A stretch of DNA of 64,000 nt from contig JAMXIF010001164.1 in the NCBI GenBank assembly GCA_028583685.1, forward strand, positions 12,638,676-12,702,675, written 5' to 3'. Both the position numbers and the translations under genes were made by a program. This document shows positions 35,460-48,171 of this stretch, piece by piece. How positions within the stretch are numbered: the stretch's first letter is position 1; each line of letters begins with the position of its first letter. This DNA comes from Petaurus breviceps papuanus. Taxonomy: Eukaryota; Chordata; Mammalia; Diprotodontia; Petauridae. The notes under the pieces were generated by a model that saw nothing but the letters and a program-made list of their open reading frames with translations, ran no database searches and was not told the origin of the DNA.

Positions 35460-37090
35460 AGGCCATTGAGAATACATTGAACTTATCACAAAATAAATAC
35501 AACCATGCCATTGATATTAACATTTTCTTGCTCTCTTGTGCATATACATACACACATACATACATATGATATATGTGTATACAGATATTCATTTTTAAAA
35601 GCAATATTAAAAAGACCCACTTAAACTATTTCTCCCATGTGTGTTACAGCTTACCTTGCTTATGGAATGGAATGGTAAATGATGTATTCATAGCTTACAA
35701 GGTATCAAGGACTATGGTAAGCTTGGGGGATCCAAAGACAAAGGTAAAGCAGTCTCTAATCTCAGGAAATTCACATTTCAGTTAGGGGAAAGAACATACA
35801 TATGGTACATCCTCTGTAGGACAGATGAATAGACCCAGTGGTCCCAAGAGAATATGCCAAAATGAGGAATTCTTATGGTGCAACAACAGTCAAAATGGCA
35901 ATGTCCAGGATTCTAGAGGTCATCACAGCAGGGTAAATGATACAGCTCAGTGTACATTTACCAATTATTTTCTATCTTGATTGTTCCCAAAGTCCTGACT
36001 GTATTTCTTGTCTACCTGTAGCACAAGCACTATACTGAAAATAATCTTTGGACCTGAGAAAGACAATAAGTGTGTATTAATACCAGATGTGATACTGATT
36101 TTTATAATGGGGAGAAAAAAAAGAAATACCACCTCCCAGAAATTTGTTTCATAGCATCTGTTCATCACAGACCACTCTTGAATAATACAAATATAAATAT
36201 TTTGGTTTTGTTGTTGTCTTTGCTATAATATAGTAAAATAGTAAATTTCAAACTCCAACTAGCACTGTTTATAGTTAATGGCTTACATATTCAAGGATAC
36301 ATTAGTCAAACTCTCAGAATCATCATTTTGGGGATGACCTGAAGTTAGAGAATTGCCTTGGGAAATGTTAAATTAGCAAGAAAATTTTTCCCTGGCAAGC
36401 AGAACTAATAGAAGAAGCTGGTGCACTCTTGCCGCTAGGCAGACTTGCAAATAATTGCATAATATTTACTAATCTATATCTAGTTTCTATCAGTCAGTTC
36501 TTTCATAGGAGGTACATAGGGCTATACTAACTTCAATTAACATTCTTAACAACTCACTCAGTAATGCAGCTTTTCTTGTGTGGACAAGTAGGTGAATGAC
36601 CATCTCATCCTAAGGAAAAGATTAATTCTTCCAGTGGATTTGTTCCCTAAGTTAAAGTAGTCCAGACAGGCCAGCTTGATATTTGCCTATTAACTTGTAA
36701 GAAAGCCAGTCTCATTTTAAAGAGTAAGGAGAGACCATCCGTTATCTGAACACCTGGGAGGAAAGTAGAAAGTTGCCTAGTGTACTCTCTGGTGCTTGTC
36801 CTACTCTAATGGCTTCCAAGGGAGAATAGCAACAAGACCTGATTTCTAAGTATTTTTTAAAGATATTACAAGGACTAAGGGGAGAGGGGAATAAAAGATG
36901 GATCAATGCAAATATATGCCAGCAGAAAACCTAGGAGGAAACTTTATATTTTTCAGGGGAAAAAAGTTTAAAATTATTTGTTTTGGAAGTTCTACGACCC
37001 TTTGAAGTGGCAAGGAGCCCACAGGATCTCATCACCCATAAAGTCTACTGGAACTGTGCAAACTTTCATCTTTAAAGGTTTAAGACATGC
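35460..37090. other. Intergenic stretch, no gene or clear repeat
   Basis: Unique AT-rich sequence. A small TACATACA/ATATGTGT patch lies at 35545-35585. Nothing else was recognised. Confidence 0.4.
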
Positions 37091-37357
37091 TACCATCATT
37101 CAAATTCTTTTTTTTAATGCTTTATTAACTTCTGATTTACATCATTCGTTTCCGCCAGATTTTGAGTTACAAATTTTCTCCCCGTTTTTGCCCTACCCAC
37201 TGCCCCAAAATAGCAGTCCCACAGCATATTCCCTCCTCCAATCTGCTCTCTCTCATATTTTCTCCCATACACCTTTCGACTTTTCCAGTGGCTCTCTATG
37301 TCCCAGTGCCTGTATATCTTATTTCCCAATTACATGTAAGATGGTATTAATAATAGT

Positions 37358-37393
<36 letters not shown>

Positions 37394-37405
37394 GTATATA
37401 TATAT
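37358..37405 (+). repeat. (CA)n(TA)n inside HAL1-like copy B
   Basis: Lies in the 3' region of the element just after ACATGTAAGATGGTATTAAT. Copy C has a (TA)n at the same place. Confidence 0.95.
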
Positions 37406-38029
37406 TTTTTTTGAATATTTGATTTTAAAACTTTCAATTCCAGATTCATTCCCTTCCTTTCTTGTCACCCACCCTTACTGGGAAGATAAGCAGTTCCGTA
37501 TAGGTTGTACATGTGTGGCTAATGCAAAACAATAACAGTAGATATATTGTAAAAGAATGACTATATTTCCCTCCCTCCTATTCTGCCTCCCACTTGTTCT
37601 ATTCTCTACTTTGATCTTGTCCCTTTTCAAAAGTGGCTCCTCCAAATTTCCCTTTCCCCCAGCCTGCCCTCCCTTCCATCATGCCCCCTCTCATCCCCTT
37701 CACCCCTATTCTCCTGGAGGGTGAGATACCCTATTTAGTGTGTATTTCATTCGCTCCTCAAGCCAGACTCAATGGGAATAAGGTTGACCCATTCCCTTTT
37801 GCCTTCCTATTCTTCCCCTCCATTGTAACCATTTTCCCTTGCCTCTTCTGTATGAGATAGTTTATCCCAATCTGTCTCTCCCCATCTCCTCTCATTATAT
37901 TCCTCTCACCTCTTAATTTCACCTTTTAAGCATCATCCCTTCCTGTTAAATTGGTCCTGTGCCTCTGTCTATGTATACCTGTAAACATATATATACACAT
38001 TCACATATGTATTCATATGCCCATATACC

Positions 38030-38031
<2 letters not shown>

Positions 38032-38067
<36 letters not shown>
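38032..38067 (+). repeat. (TA)n inside HAL1-like copy B
   Basis: Follows CCCATATACCCTCATATA. Copies A and C carry the same lead-in sequence at the same internal position. Confidence 0.95.
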
Positions 38068-38068
<1 letters not shown>

Positions 38069-38189
38069 CTAATTCCTTAAACTACTGAGAAAAGTTTCAT
38101 AAGTTACAATTATTGTTTTCCCATGTAGGAATGTTAATAGTTCAACTTTGATAGGTTCCTCATGATTTCTTTTTCCCTGTTTACCTTCT

Positions 38190-39253
38190 CATGCTTCTCT
38201 TGCTTCTCGTTATCTGAATGTTAAATTTTCTATTCAACTCTGGTTTTTTCAGGAAGGATGCTTGAAAGTCCTCTGTTGCACTGAGTAACCATATTTTCCC
38301 CTGAAACATGATACTCAGTTTTGCTGGGTAGGTGACTCTTGGTTTTAATCCCAGCTCCTTTGACCTCCGGAATATCACATTCCAAGCCCTTCCATCCCTC
38401 AGTGTAGAAGCTGCCAGATCCTGGGTTATCCTGATTGTGTTTCCACAATATTCAAATTGTTTCTTCCTGGCTGCTTGTAATATTCTCTCCCTAATCTGGG
38501 AATTCTGGAACCTGGCTGTAATATTCCTAGGAGTTTTCTTTTTGGGATCTTTTTTAGGAGGTCATCGGTGGATTCTTTCAACCTCCATTTTGCTCTCTGG
38601 TACTAAAATATCAGGGCAGTTTTCTTTGAGAACTTCCTGGAGGATGATTTCTAGGTTGTTACTTTGGTCATGGCTTTCAGGTAATCAAATAATTTTTAAA
38701 TTATTTCTCCTGGATCTATTTTCCAGGTCAGTGGTTTTTCCCATGAGATATTTCACATTGCCTTCTATTCTTTCATTTGTTTGGATCTGTTTAACAGCAT
38801 CTTGATTTCTCATAAAGTTATTAGCTTCCATTTGCTCCAATCTAATTCTGAAGCCATGATTCTCCTCATTGAGCTTTTGAGATTCTTTTTCCATCTGGCA
38901 AATTTGGCTTTTTAAGGCATTCTTCTCCTCATTGCCTTTTTGGGCCTCCTTTGCCATTTGAGTCAATCTGTTTTTTTTAAGGTATTATTTTCTTCAGTCA
39001 GGCTGTTGACTCTCATTTCATAATTTTCTTGCATTGTTCTCATTTCTCTACCCAATTTTTCCTCCACTTCTCTTGTCTGCTTCTTAAGGTCCTCTATGGC
39101 CTGTAACCAGCTTGTATTTTCCTTTGAAGCTTTTGGTGCAGGAGTTCTGACTTCACTGTTTTCCTCCTGTTCTGTGCTTTCCTCCTTTTTGTCCCCAAAA
39201 TAGGAGTGTAATGTTGGAATCTTCTGTCTGCTTTGTTTCCTTTGCCTGCTCAT
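38190..39253 (-). pseudogene. LINE ORF1 of HAL1-like copy B
   Basis: Starts MSRQRKQSRQKIPTLHSYF, with a basic N-terminus, then a coiled coil with MRVNSLTEENNTLKK. The frame changes in a T-run near 38970. It continues with a heptad region, ENRSRRNNLKII (38700), and after further breaks the C-terminal domain IFRRSKELGLKPRVTYPAKL and PELNRKFNIQ. The order and length (about 350 codons) match a complete L1 ORF1, so the copy was retroposed intact and decayed later. Confidence 0.85.
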
Positions 39254-39959
39254 TTTGCCACTCAATTACTTGACTTTTGGGCTTTTTGCCACAGTAGGAC
39301 TCTGCCACCAGACAGGGGAGCTTTCGTCCCAAATGCTGGGGTTTTCTCAGCTACCGGAGGTATTAGATGGGTACCCTCTCTGAGGTCTCCACATGCTCTG
39401 GCAAGCTGGACACACACCCCAGGACCTCCACCCTAGACTGCAATCCAGATCCAAGCAGGTTAAAGCATGAGCGATTACCCCTCAGACTGGTGCTTGGTCC
39501 CCCTACACTCTTCAGGCCAGAGCTGAAGCTGCCACGTGGCACTGACTGGCTGTGCCAGCATCTCAGAGGCTTCTCACCCAGGAGCAAAAGCCACTCACTC
39601 CCACTTACTGGTCCCAAAGTCCAGACTGCACTGACCTCTCATTTTCTCCTTTGCATCTATGTCTTGATAAATCTGGAAATGGCCACAGCTGCTGCTGATC
39701 TGGAGTCCCTCTGGCCAGCGGCTGGTCAGGCCTGCCCTGGGGCTAAAGCCTAGGAGTGGGCTGGATTCCTGCTGGCCTGCTTGGCTGTCCTCAGCAGGAG
39801 GTTAGCTTCTCTGTGTCATTTTGTGGGTTCTGTAGCTCCAAAGTTTGTTTAGAGTCCCCTTTTTACATGAATTGGGGAAGGTGGAAGCTGAGCCGCGGGA
39901 AGGTCATGCTTCTACTCTGCCATCTTGACTCCGCCCCCCATCATTCAAATTCTTTTAGT

Positions 39960-41660
39960 TGTTCATACCTCCTTGCTTCTTAAAATTAATTTTTTAAATA
40001 AGTGATATGTTGCAATATTGTGGGTGGATGAGGAATTAAGTGACCAGGGTAAATATCTCCCTTTTCTTAAAGAAATTACCCTAAAGGAATTCAGAGCATA
40101 CTAGTTTGGATCTGGGCATCATAACCTGTTACCTAGGAAATAAAAGGCAGACTAATAGTCAAATTCACCTTTGAGGAAAGTCACTAAGAGTTTGTGATCA
40201 AGGGGGAAAGTGGAATAGATGATAGAGATAGTAAATTTTGCATTATCTTACATGACTGGGGATGATGTGTAGTGTGTGTCTTTATGTGTGTGTATCTTTA
40301 TTGAGGGTACCAAGGAAGACAATAGAAACATGTTATTCATTATGCTACAAAAGCTGAATCATTCCTCTATAGGGGACTTAAAGAAAATTCTTTAAGAAAC
40401 AGAAAGTATAGGAAAACATGGAGGTGTCATGAAAGATCTATATTAAAAAAATGCTTATCAGATAATGATTCAATCAAATGGAATTAAGGAGAACTTATAT
40501 TTGGATAAGGTTTTAACATTTCCAAAGTAATTTCCTTACAAAGACATAAGAAACTATGTAAAAAAATCAGTCTCCATTTTTACTTATAATGTAATTGAGA
40601 TATTAACTAACTTTTTCAAGGTTAGACATTTTTGATGTCAAAGTTGGGAATCAAATGCTTTTAATAACCTAGTACTCACTCACCCCCTCCAGTGTTCTTA
40701 AATTCCTCCTGAAGAACCAGGAATAATTTTCAGGGTCCTTGAGCTAGGTACCAAAGACATAATTGGAATTGAAAAGAATTTATTTATATCCATTTAAATA
40801 AAAAATGAGGTAGAGGAAATCCCCACTGAGGTGGTATTAGAGGTAGAATCAAGTATGTGGAGAATATAGTTGGGGGAAAATATCCTTTGACCTAAGGATC
40901 TTGACCTTGCTGAAATTATCTTATTGGGCTGCTGATTTGACTAATAAGAGCTGAAAATGTGTTTACCAGAATTTTGGCAAAGGACTTACTTTAAAAAAAA
41001 AAAAAGGAAACCTAGAAATCAAAGGCTGCACTATTAGATGGAGGGCCCAGTTAAACAAAGAAGACAAAAATTCAGTAGCAGATAACAGTAGCAGCTCTGT
41101 GGAGAAACATCAGACATCAAATTGAGAAGCAGGCCAGCAGGAATGGTAGCCTCCTTAGTGGGACAAAGCAGCTGGGAATTATCTCCATTTGCTGGGAGAC
41201 AGCATTGTAGAGGCGTTCTATCACATACGCTAGCACACACTTAACCCTAGGAACATAAGTTGGCCATTGGTGCTTCTTCTTCCACTGCCAACATAGCAAC
41301 CTAGGAAAGATTATACCATTTTGTGTATAAGGGAGATTTTTTCAAGTTATCAACTGCTATTCTATTAAAATTACAAGACTTACTTTTTGATTCATGGTGA
41401 TTGGTCAGTTGGTATAGAGTGCAAAAGATCAGTTTGCATAACTATGATTACTCAAAGCAGGCAATATTATACATAGGAGAAACAAAAGTTTCCACAGTTA
41501 TATGGGACCTATAATATTTAAGCAATATAACTCTCTCTTTTACTAAGTAGGTATAGCAAAACAACAGTTAGCAAAATTAAATTGACATAAAGCCATGATC
41601 ATCACAATACAAAAGTAAGCGCCTAACCTCCAAACTGTGTTTGTGTATATGTTATCATTT
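39960..41660. other. Intergenic stretch, no gene or clear repeat
   Basis: AT-rich unique DNA. Short open frames show no family features. Confidence 0.4.
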
Positions 41661-41664
41661 AGGT

Positions 41665-41800
41665 ACAGTGGACCTTAACCATTTTTGTGGAATGGATCCT
41701 TTGTCAGTCTGGTTTTTAAGATTATTGTCTTCAAATGTATAAAAAACAAATTTGGATTATAAAGGAAACCAAAGGTAATGAAAAATTAAGTTGTATTTTT
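41665..41800 (+). mobile_element. Fragment of a nonautonomous hAT-type DNA transposon
   Basis: CTTAACCATTTTTGTGGAAT, then CAGTCTGGTTTTTAAGATTA, AATGTATAAAAAACAAATTT and ATTATAAAGGAAACCAAAGG follow an old mammal-wide hAT MITE that I recall but cannot name with certainty. Only one end is seen. Confidence 0.4.
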
Positions 41801-42779
41801 TTCCCTTTGCAAATTTATGGGCCTCCTGATTAATATCCATAAGAGTAAAATTATTTCAGTTGTGTATATTTTTAATTTATTTTCAGCCCCCGCCTGCAGC
41901 AAAGGATCATATAAATCTTAGATATTTAGGAAATGTTCAATTGAATTAAATGAATGGAATGTGCCCATTTTCCTTACCATGTTCTTGGAGTCTATACAAA
42001 AGGTAAAGATGGCGTGAATTTACCTCTACAGCTCTAGTGGTCAACAACTATTTCTTCATGCCATTATCTCTGATGAGGGGAAACTATTGCCATTTCTACT
42101 ATCATACTCATTACCCCTGTAGCTAGGGAAAGGATTAGCTCAGAAATATAATTCTTGGAGTTATTCTCCCTCTTAGAGATCTGTCCATCTTTTCCTAAAG
42201 AACTATTTTTTTAAATTTTTGATTAATACACACATATACATTCCACCATATGTATATGCATAACATATCTTATGCATATATGTTTATGTACACACATACA
42301 TACATATATATATACACACACAAACATATATTTATATGGGTATTTGGCATGTGTGAAAAGCAGAAGTACCACACTGGCACTGTAACATCATTGTCTTAAC
42401 TTACAATTCACTCATACAGGAGACAGAAAGATCCTAAAGAAGAAAAATAAAGGAAAGGTAGCTAGACTAGATCAAGAGTAAATAGAGGAGGTCTGTGCTG
42501 ATGCTGACACAATTTTGCTAACATTGAGGGATGAATTTTCAGGATATCTGAAGGAGGGGGAAATATCAAAGTGTAAGAGAAAATTCAGATCCTGCTGTTG
42601 CTAGAAAGGTGGCTTAGAGATCATTAATAACTATTGACCTACTGCATGTGACTACTTTCCCTAATATCTATATTTAAAATATTTATGAGAAAAATTAGCA
42701 TATGTTGGGTACATACTTGTTTAGGTTATCAGAAAGAAATTCAGACTTTCATAAACAATAAATAAAGTCTCATTTATTT

Positions 42780-43228
42780 TTTAAAGGCCCTTAAAAATCT
42801 GACTCCAGTCTATCTTTCCAGATTGTATTCATATCCCCTCTTTCTCTCCCCATGTATTCAGTAAAAAACTGGCTTATTTCCTATTCTTTATAAATTATGT
42901 TCCATTTCTCTACCTTCTGTGTCTTTGTACAATATTTTATCTGTCTTCACCACCCTTTACCATCTGGAACCCTTAACTCCCTTTGAGGTATTGTCTCCTT
43001 CCAATAGTCTTTCCTTATTCCATAGATTGTTATTATTCTCACATTATTTTGAATTTATTGGGAATAACTTCTATTCTTTGGGAATAACATATTTAATATG
43101 GACATGTTCTATTTCCTCAGTAAAATGTAAACTTGTTATGGGCAGGACTTCTCACTTTTGTCTTTGCATCTCCAGCACCTATCATAGTGCCTAGAAAATA
43201 CAAGATGCTTAATAAATTCTTGTTGATT
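42780..43228 (+). repeat. L2 LINE 3' end (about 450 bp)
   Basis: The C-terminal coding wording (CTGACTCCAGTCTATCTTTC onward) runs into TAAAATGTAAACTTGTTATG, CATCTCCAGCACCTATCATA and a TTGTTGATTGATTGATTC tail. Best preserved L2 in the window. Confidence 0.8.
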
Positions 43229-43277
43229 GATTGATTCTCAACAGAAGACCATACATTTGTCAAAATATAATTGATTG

Positions 43278-45285
43278 GGGGTGGAGCCAAGATGGCAGAA
43301 TAGAAGCAGTAACTCTTCTAAGCTCCTCTGTGAATCCAGTCACTAAACTTTAAAAGTGAATCTGAATGGATTTTGGAGTGTCAGAATCCACTGGGAGACA
43401 GAGCGTGGCAGAATCCAGCCTAGGAAAGTGCCCATTTCCGTCTGGGCAGGGGGAGCATGGAGTACACCGGGGCTACACCAGCCCGGACTAGAGAGCAGAC
43501 TACAACAGAGTGAGGAGCCCCAGGAAGCAGACTCACCCACCCCAAGGATGATTTGCAGCCGTCTCACAAGGGTTTCACCATTGGATGGGAGGATCTGTCT
43601 GAGCTGGGTAAGAGAAAGCAGAGGGCCCACAGCAGAGACAGCAGCTTCTCCTTGGGCTATCAGCCCACAGCCTGGAAATTTAAAAATCACTGACATTATT
43701 TTCCAGAAGCCAAGATGGCAAAGTAAACTCTAGCTGTTCTGATTTCCCCTCCCTGATCTAGAAAACCCTCAGATAAATGTCCCACACAGAGTAAAATCCT
43801 GAAATAGTGGAAATAGTCTCAGACTTAGGAGTCACAGAGAAAGGGCATAGCAGAGGCAGTAAGGAGTCTGAAGTGAAGGGCCGGAGGGGTACCAACAAGC
43901 CCCACCTCACCTGACCAGCAAGAGACTGCGTGAGTTGTAATCCAGGGGCATAGAGGCAGAAATCTGAAGCAGCCAGACCACCCTTCCCCCACAGATTACT
44001 CTGTGACCCTCAGGATAACTCAGGGGAAACACTGAGAGTCCTTGCCTTGGCCTCAATCAGATACCCAGAGTCTACAGCACACAAAGCCAACAACCAGGCA
44101 CCTATCTCCCAGCCTGAGAAGCTTGGGTCAGAGCCCTCTGTACCCCAGGAGCAGAAATACACTTTAAAGGACAGCAATTACATTTTTATTAATAAGCAAT
44201 TACAATGGGCTGGAAGCAATCTGCAAAGGCAAGACCAAGGACAATTGATGTTATTCTGAATGAGAAGAATCACTTTCAGATGATACCATGGACTCTGTGT
44301 CCACACCTGAGAACACAGATGGAAATACAAACTGGTCTCAAGCCCAAAAAGCATTCTTGGAGGAGCTCAAGAAAGATTTTAAAAGACAATTTAGGGAGAT
44401 AGAAGATAAATTTAAATCTACAGTGACCAAATTGGAAAAAAAGTCTCACTGAAGAAAAGAAATCCTTAAAAAGTAAAATTTGTAAACTAACTAGAGAAAA
44501 TACCTTCCTAAAAAAGGACCTTCAAAAACTAACTGAAGAACAAAATTCACTAAAAATTAGATTCAGGCAAATCAAAGCTCAGGACTCTATGATGCACCAA
44601 GAGTCAATGAAAGAAAACATGAAGATTCAAAAATTGGAAGAAAGCATAAAATATCTCACTGGAAAAACAACTGACCTGGAGAACAGATCCAGGAGAGATA
44701 ACTTAAGAATTACTGGTCTACCGGAAAGCCATGATGAAAAAAGTAGTCTGGACAACATCCTCTAAGAGATTGTCAAAGAAAACTGTCCTGAAGTCCTAGA
44801 ATCAGAAGGTAAAGTACTTATCGAAAGAATTCACCAGACTCCTCCTGAAAGAGATCCCAAATTGAAAACTCCAAGAATTATAGTTGCCAAATTCCAGAAT
44901 TACAAGGTAAAGGAGAAAATACTGCAAACAGCAAAAAATAAATAATTCAAATATCGTGGAACTATAGGACTGCAACCAAGGATTAACTATCCGGCAAAAC
45001 TGAGCATAATCTTTCAGGCAAGGATGGGAACTTAATGAAATAAAGGACTTCCAGGCTTTCCTGATGAATATATAACTGATTAAAATATAGAGAACACAAG
45101 ATTTTGTTATGTTTCATTGTTGAGTATAAAAGAGACCAAAATGCTACCTGAATAGCTCCTCTACAAAGTGATGTCCTTCCTGCTTACATCAAAGTTATAT
45201 AAAATTATTTTAAAGGTACTACAGGAAATATAACCTTATTTAGTGATCATTTGTAACTGGTAAAGTATAAACTAGAATATATTCG
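43278..45285 (+). mobile_element. L1/HAL1-type LINE with two 5' modules
   Basis: A plus-strand unit beginning GGGGGTGGAGCCAAGATGGC. A second, different leader with AGCCAAGATGGC (43708-43719) starts 423 bp later. Then come a 5' UTR, an ORF1 (about 44288-45070), a short AT-rich 3' region and an A-run near 45282. No ORF2 follows. No convincing target duplication was found. The 3' region differs from copies A-C, so this is a separate subfamily or a composite. Confidence 0.7.
44288..45078 (+). pseudogene. LINE ORF1, decayed, with a shortened C-terminal domain
   Basis: Starts MDSVSTPENTDGNTNWSQAQ, then EELKKDFKRQFREIEDKF, a coiled coil, and ENRSRRDNLRITGLPESHD. The domain continues with PRIIVAKFQNYKVKEKILQ and LQPRINYPAKLSIIFQ. 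A frameshift lies near 44440 and stops near 44763 and 44941. Compared with copies A and B about 35 residues between FKYRGT and the PRINYPAKL block are missing, which looks like an internal deletion. Confidence 0.82.
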
Positions 45286-45299
45286 CTAAAAAAAAATTC

Positions 45300-45895
45300 A
45301 TCACTTGTATGGAGGATGACAAGGATAGCATCAGAGTCAAAGAAGGATTTTCTATAGTTGACAAAGTCCCTCCAAATTATCCTCTTGGCAAACGACTTTA
45401 AGCTAATTAGAATATCTCAGTCTCCTAGATGGGATCCTTAGCCATTTTAATGGTAGTGGGCATATCCAGTTCTTCCCTGCCCCTTAATAGACCTAAGGGA
45501 ATTTGAAAGTCTTCACTGCTTTTGAAAATCTTTCCTGCCCCCTAACAAGCTGAATATAATCACATGGTACCTGTGGTGGGAGGAGTTTGCTGAAGGGTGG
45601 AGCAGAACTCACAGGAAGCTGGGAGTCAGAGCAGCTAGAGGGTGGGAGAGAGAAGACACACTGAGGGAGACAGCTAGACTTTGGAGTGTTCTCCCCCCTG
45701 CTGTGACAGTTATGCTTCTAATTGTGGAAAGACTAAAGAATGGCATTGCTTCATGCTGTCCTATGGTGTATTAACTTCTTTGCTACTATGATGGATTTGA
45801 CTTTTTGGTATTGGGATTTGGCTCTGTGGTGTCTGAATAAAAATTTTTGCTTCTGTCCTCTATATGGAGAGTCTGCTATATTTTGCAATTGAAAA
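45300..45895 (+). mobile_element. LTR-like unit (tentative)
   Basis: A GC-richer, LTR-like stretch with GGTGGGAGGAGTTTGCTGAA, a purine-rich middle and an AATAAA (45836-45841) followed about 50 bp later by TTTTGCA. The ends and target duplication are not defined. It could be a solo LTR of an endogenous retrovirus or MaLR-like element. Fossil, no coding part. Confidence 0.35.
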
Positions 45896-45899
45896 CTAT

Positions 45900-47233
45900 G
45901 CCAGCATATTTACAGTCACCATCAATGCTGTGAATATTGCATTGGTGCTACAGACATTTAAAATCATTTGGCCCAAATTTTCCCATAGGAAAAGCCAGGT
46001 GAATGAACATACCTTTTTTCTAGATTATGTTATGAAGTTGGATATCTATAGAGTTCACACATTAGTATTTACTTTCATTGGGCAGACATTATAAATACAT
46101 AAGAGTTGTTAAAAATTAGTTGAATACCTTTGCGAAATGGTAAAGTTTTATTAATAAGTCCAGATCCTACAAGAAACAAGTCCAAATTTTCATATGGATA
46201 TTCTTCCCCAATTGTTGTACTACTGTGAAATAAGCATTATACTTGTTGTAAAACATGAAAGGAAGTTTCATGGGATGGGCAAATGGTAATCATCTTCACT
46301 GAAGGGAAGGCATATTGATCTGGTCACAGATCCATTTGAGTGTTGTATAATTGAAAAAAACACTGAAGATTTTAAATACATAAATCCAATTAGTGTATAC
46401 TTGACACTTAGTGAGAATAAATCCTTATTGATTAGCTGATTGCAGTAGGAGGATTACCCAAACAGCAACATAAACAATAGATAGGCTGGATGGAGGATAG
46501 TCTATAGGGCAGGACATCTAATTCAAAGGTTGTGACAATTGTCTAACTGAGCAGAGACTTTATTAGCTCAAAGAGATGTCAAGTGAAAGTGGTTGGGTCA
46601 TGTAGTTCTGGAATAGTACAAGTAATGGATAATTTGTGTCTTTCAGATTCAGAGACCTCAAATTTCTGCTTGGAAGGCAAACAATATGTTCAGTTATCTT
46701 GAAGACAAAACTCTTCTGTAAGAAAAAAAAATATATTGTTCTTACAATAGAAGGAAATGGTGAAATGCTGATTTGTGTTCATGAAGAGGTGGTTGAAAGT
46801 GCTTTAGATCAAGAAATAAGGACACTTATTGGGCATGTTTCTTTCCTTCATTTTTGAAATAAGATTGAAAAGTCTCAATCATAAGCGTCATCCTAGCAAC
46901 GGGATACTATGAACACCTATGTTCCCAACACATGCTATATGGAGTCAAATGGAAACTTTTTCTCTTGAACAAATCTGACCAAACCTCCCAAAAGTAAATC
47001 TGTCAACTACCTATTAACTTTACCATTATATGATTCCTAATGTAGGAAACTGTGGCATCTAAATGCTAGGAATAAAAATTAATTCACCCACAACAAAAAA
47101 ACCAACATGGTCCTCTTTGAGAACAAGGAAAAACAGCAAAAACAACAAAGTCCATTTAAATTAATTCCCAGAGAATAAATCTGTAATGAGTCACAAGCTG
47201 GCCTGTGATTTATAAATACCTCCCCATATATAT

Positions 47234-47286
<53 letters not shown>

Positions 47287-47795
47287 TTTTTCTTTTACAG
47301 ATTAGATTTCAAAAGAATACCTCCTGTCAGAACAACATTATTCACAAAAACTTCATTATTGAATAATGAAACCCTGGCAATAGAATTTTATGGCATATGA
47401 TGACAGACTATGTTGTGTGCACTGTGATTTTGTTTTATATACTTTTTTCGTGTATATACATAAACACACAAAAAACATGTAGCTATAGTATTATTCAGTC
47501 CTTACCAACCGACTTGTGTTTCTTTAGAGAACTATTGAAAAGATTCAGATTTATTCATCTTTCAACATTCACAAAGGAATTTCTCTGGATGCAAATCAGA
47601 ATGTCTTTATAGGATGTAAGGTAAAGTACCCTTTAAATGCCCTCTAAGTTCAGTTCTAGTCAAAAATATATGTTATCTGGATCCATCTCTGCCTTTTAAT
47701 ACTTGGGTAGAAAGGGGCCTCAATATACTCTGTAAGACAAATTCTGATAATTGAAGACTGTCTAGTAAACGCTATTCATTGAAACTCCTTAAGGT
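45900..47795. other. Intergenic stretch with one long (TA)n
   Basis: Unique AT-rich DNA with an L2-like tail fragment near 46390-46440 and a TA/TG array at 47226-47286. No gene seen. Confidence 0.4.
47226..47286 (+). repeat. (TA)n(CA)n microsatellite
   Basis: TA array with one TG interruption, ending in ACACACA. Confidence 0.95.
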
Positions 47796-47799
47796 AGAA

Positions 47800-48022
47800 T
47801 AATTAATAATAGCTAGCATTTATAGGGCACTTTAAGGTTTATAAGCGTTTTACACGTAATAACTCATTTGATATTCATAACAACTTATGAGGTAGGTACA
47901 ATTATTAAACCCATTTTATAGATTAAGTTACTGAGAAACAGAAAGGTTAGTAATTGACATAGTGTCACACATCTTGTAACTGTCTGAGGCAGAATTTGAA
48001 CATAGGTTTTCTAAGGATTTAA
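47800..48022 (-). repeat. MIR (antisense), nearly full length
   Basis: AATAATAGCTAGCATTTATA, GGCACTTTAAGGTTTATAAG, TATGAGGTAGGTACAATTAT and GAGGCAGAATTTGAACATAG in antisense order. Confidence 0.8.
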
Positions 48023-48171
48023 AACATAAATTCTCATCAATTACATACAGTCACAGAATCTTAGAGGTGAAAAAGTTCCCAGAGATCAAATCTCAGCTTC
48101 TATACCCAATTAAGAACCTCCTCTACCACATTCTGAGCAAGTATTCCTCAACTCTTCACTTAAGAGGTGGC

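Larger units (their letters stand above)
37112..39939 (-). mobile_element. HAL1-like LINE (half-L1), copy B, full length
   Basis: 2.83 kb on the minus strand bounded by a long target duplication, ATCATTCAAATTCTTTT (37095-37111 and 39940-39956). The 5' end reads GGGGGCGGAGTCAAGATGGC. It has a 5' UTR, one ORF1, a pyrimidine-rich 3' region, AATAAA near the end (minus strand, about 37123) and a short A-tail. The nick context is TTTT/AG on the plus strand, as expected for the L1 endonuclease. There is no ORF2, so it would have needed an L1 to move. Confidence 0.88.

Noticed and set aside
36978-37535. 185-codon plus-strand frame
   Set aside because: It runs antisense through the 3' region of HAL1-like copy B and its (CA)n(TA)n array; not a gene.
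38332-38805. 157-codon plus-strand frame
   Set aside because: Antisense shadow of LINE ORF1 in copy B.
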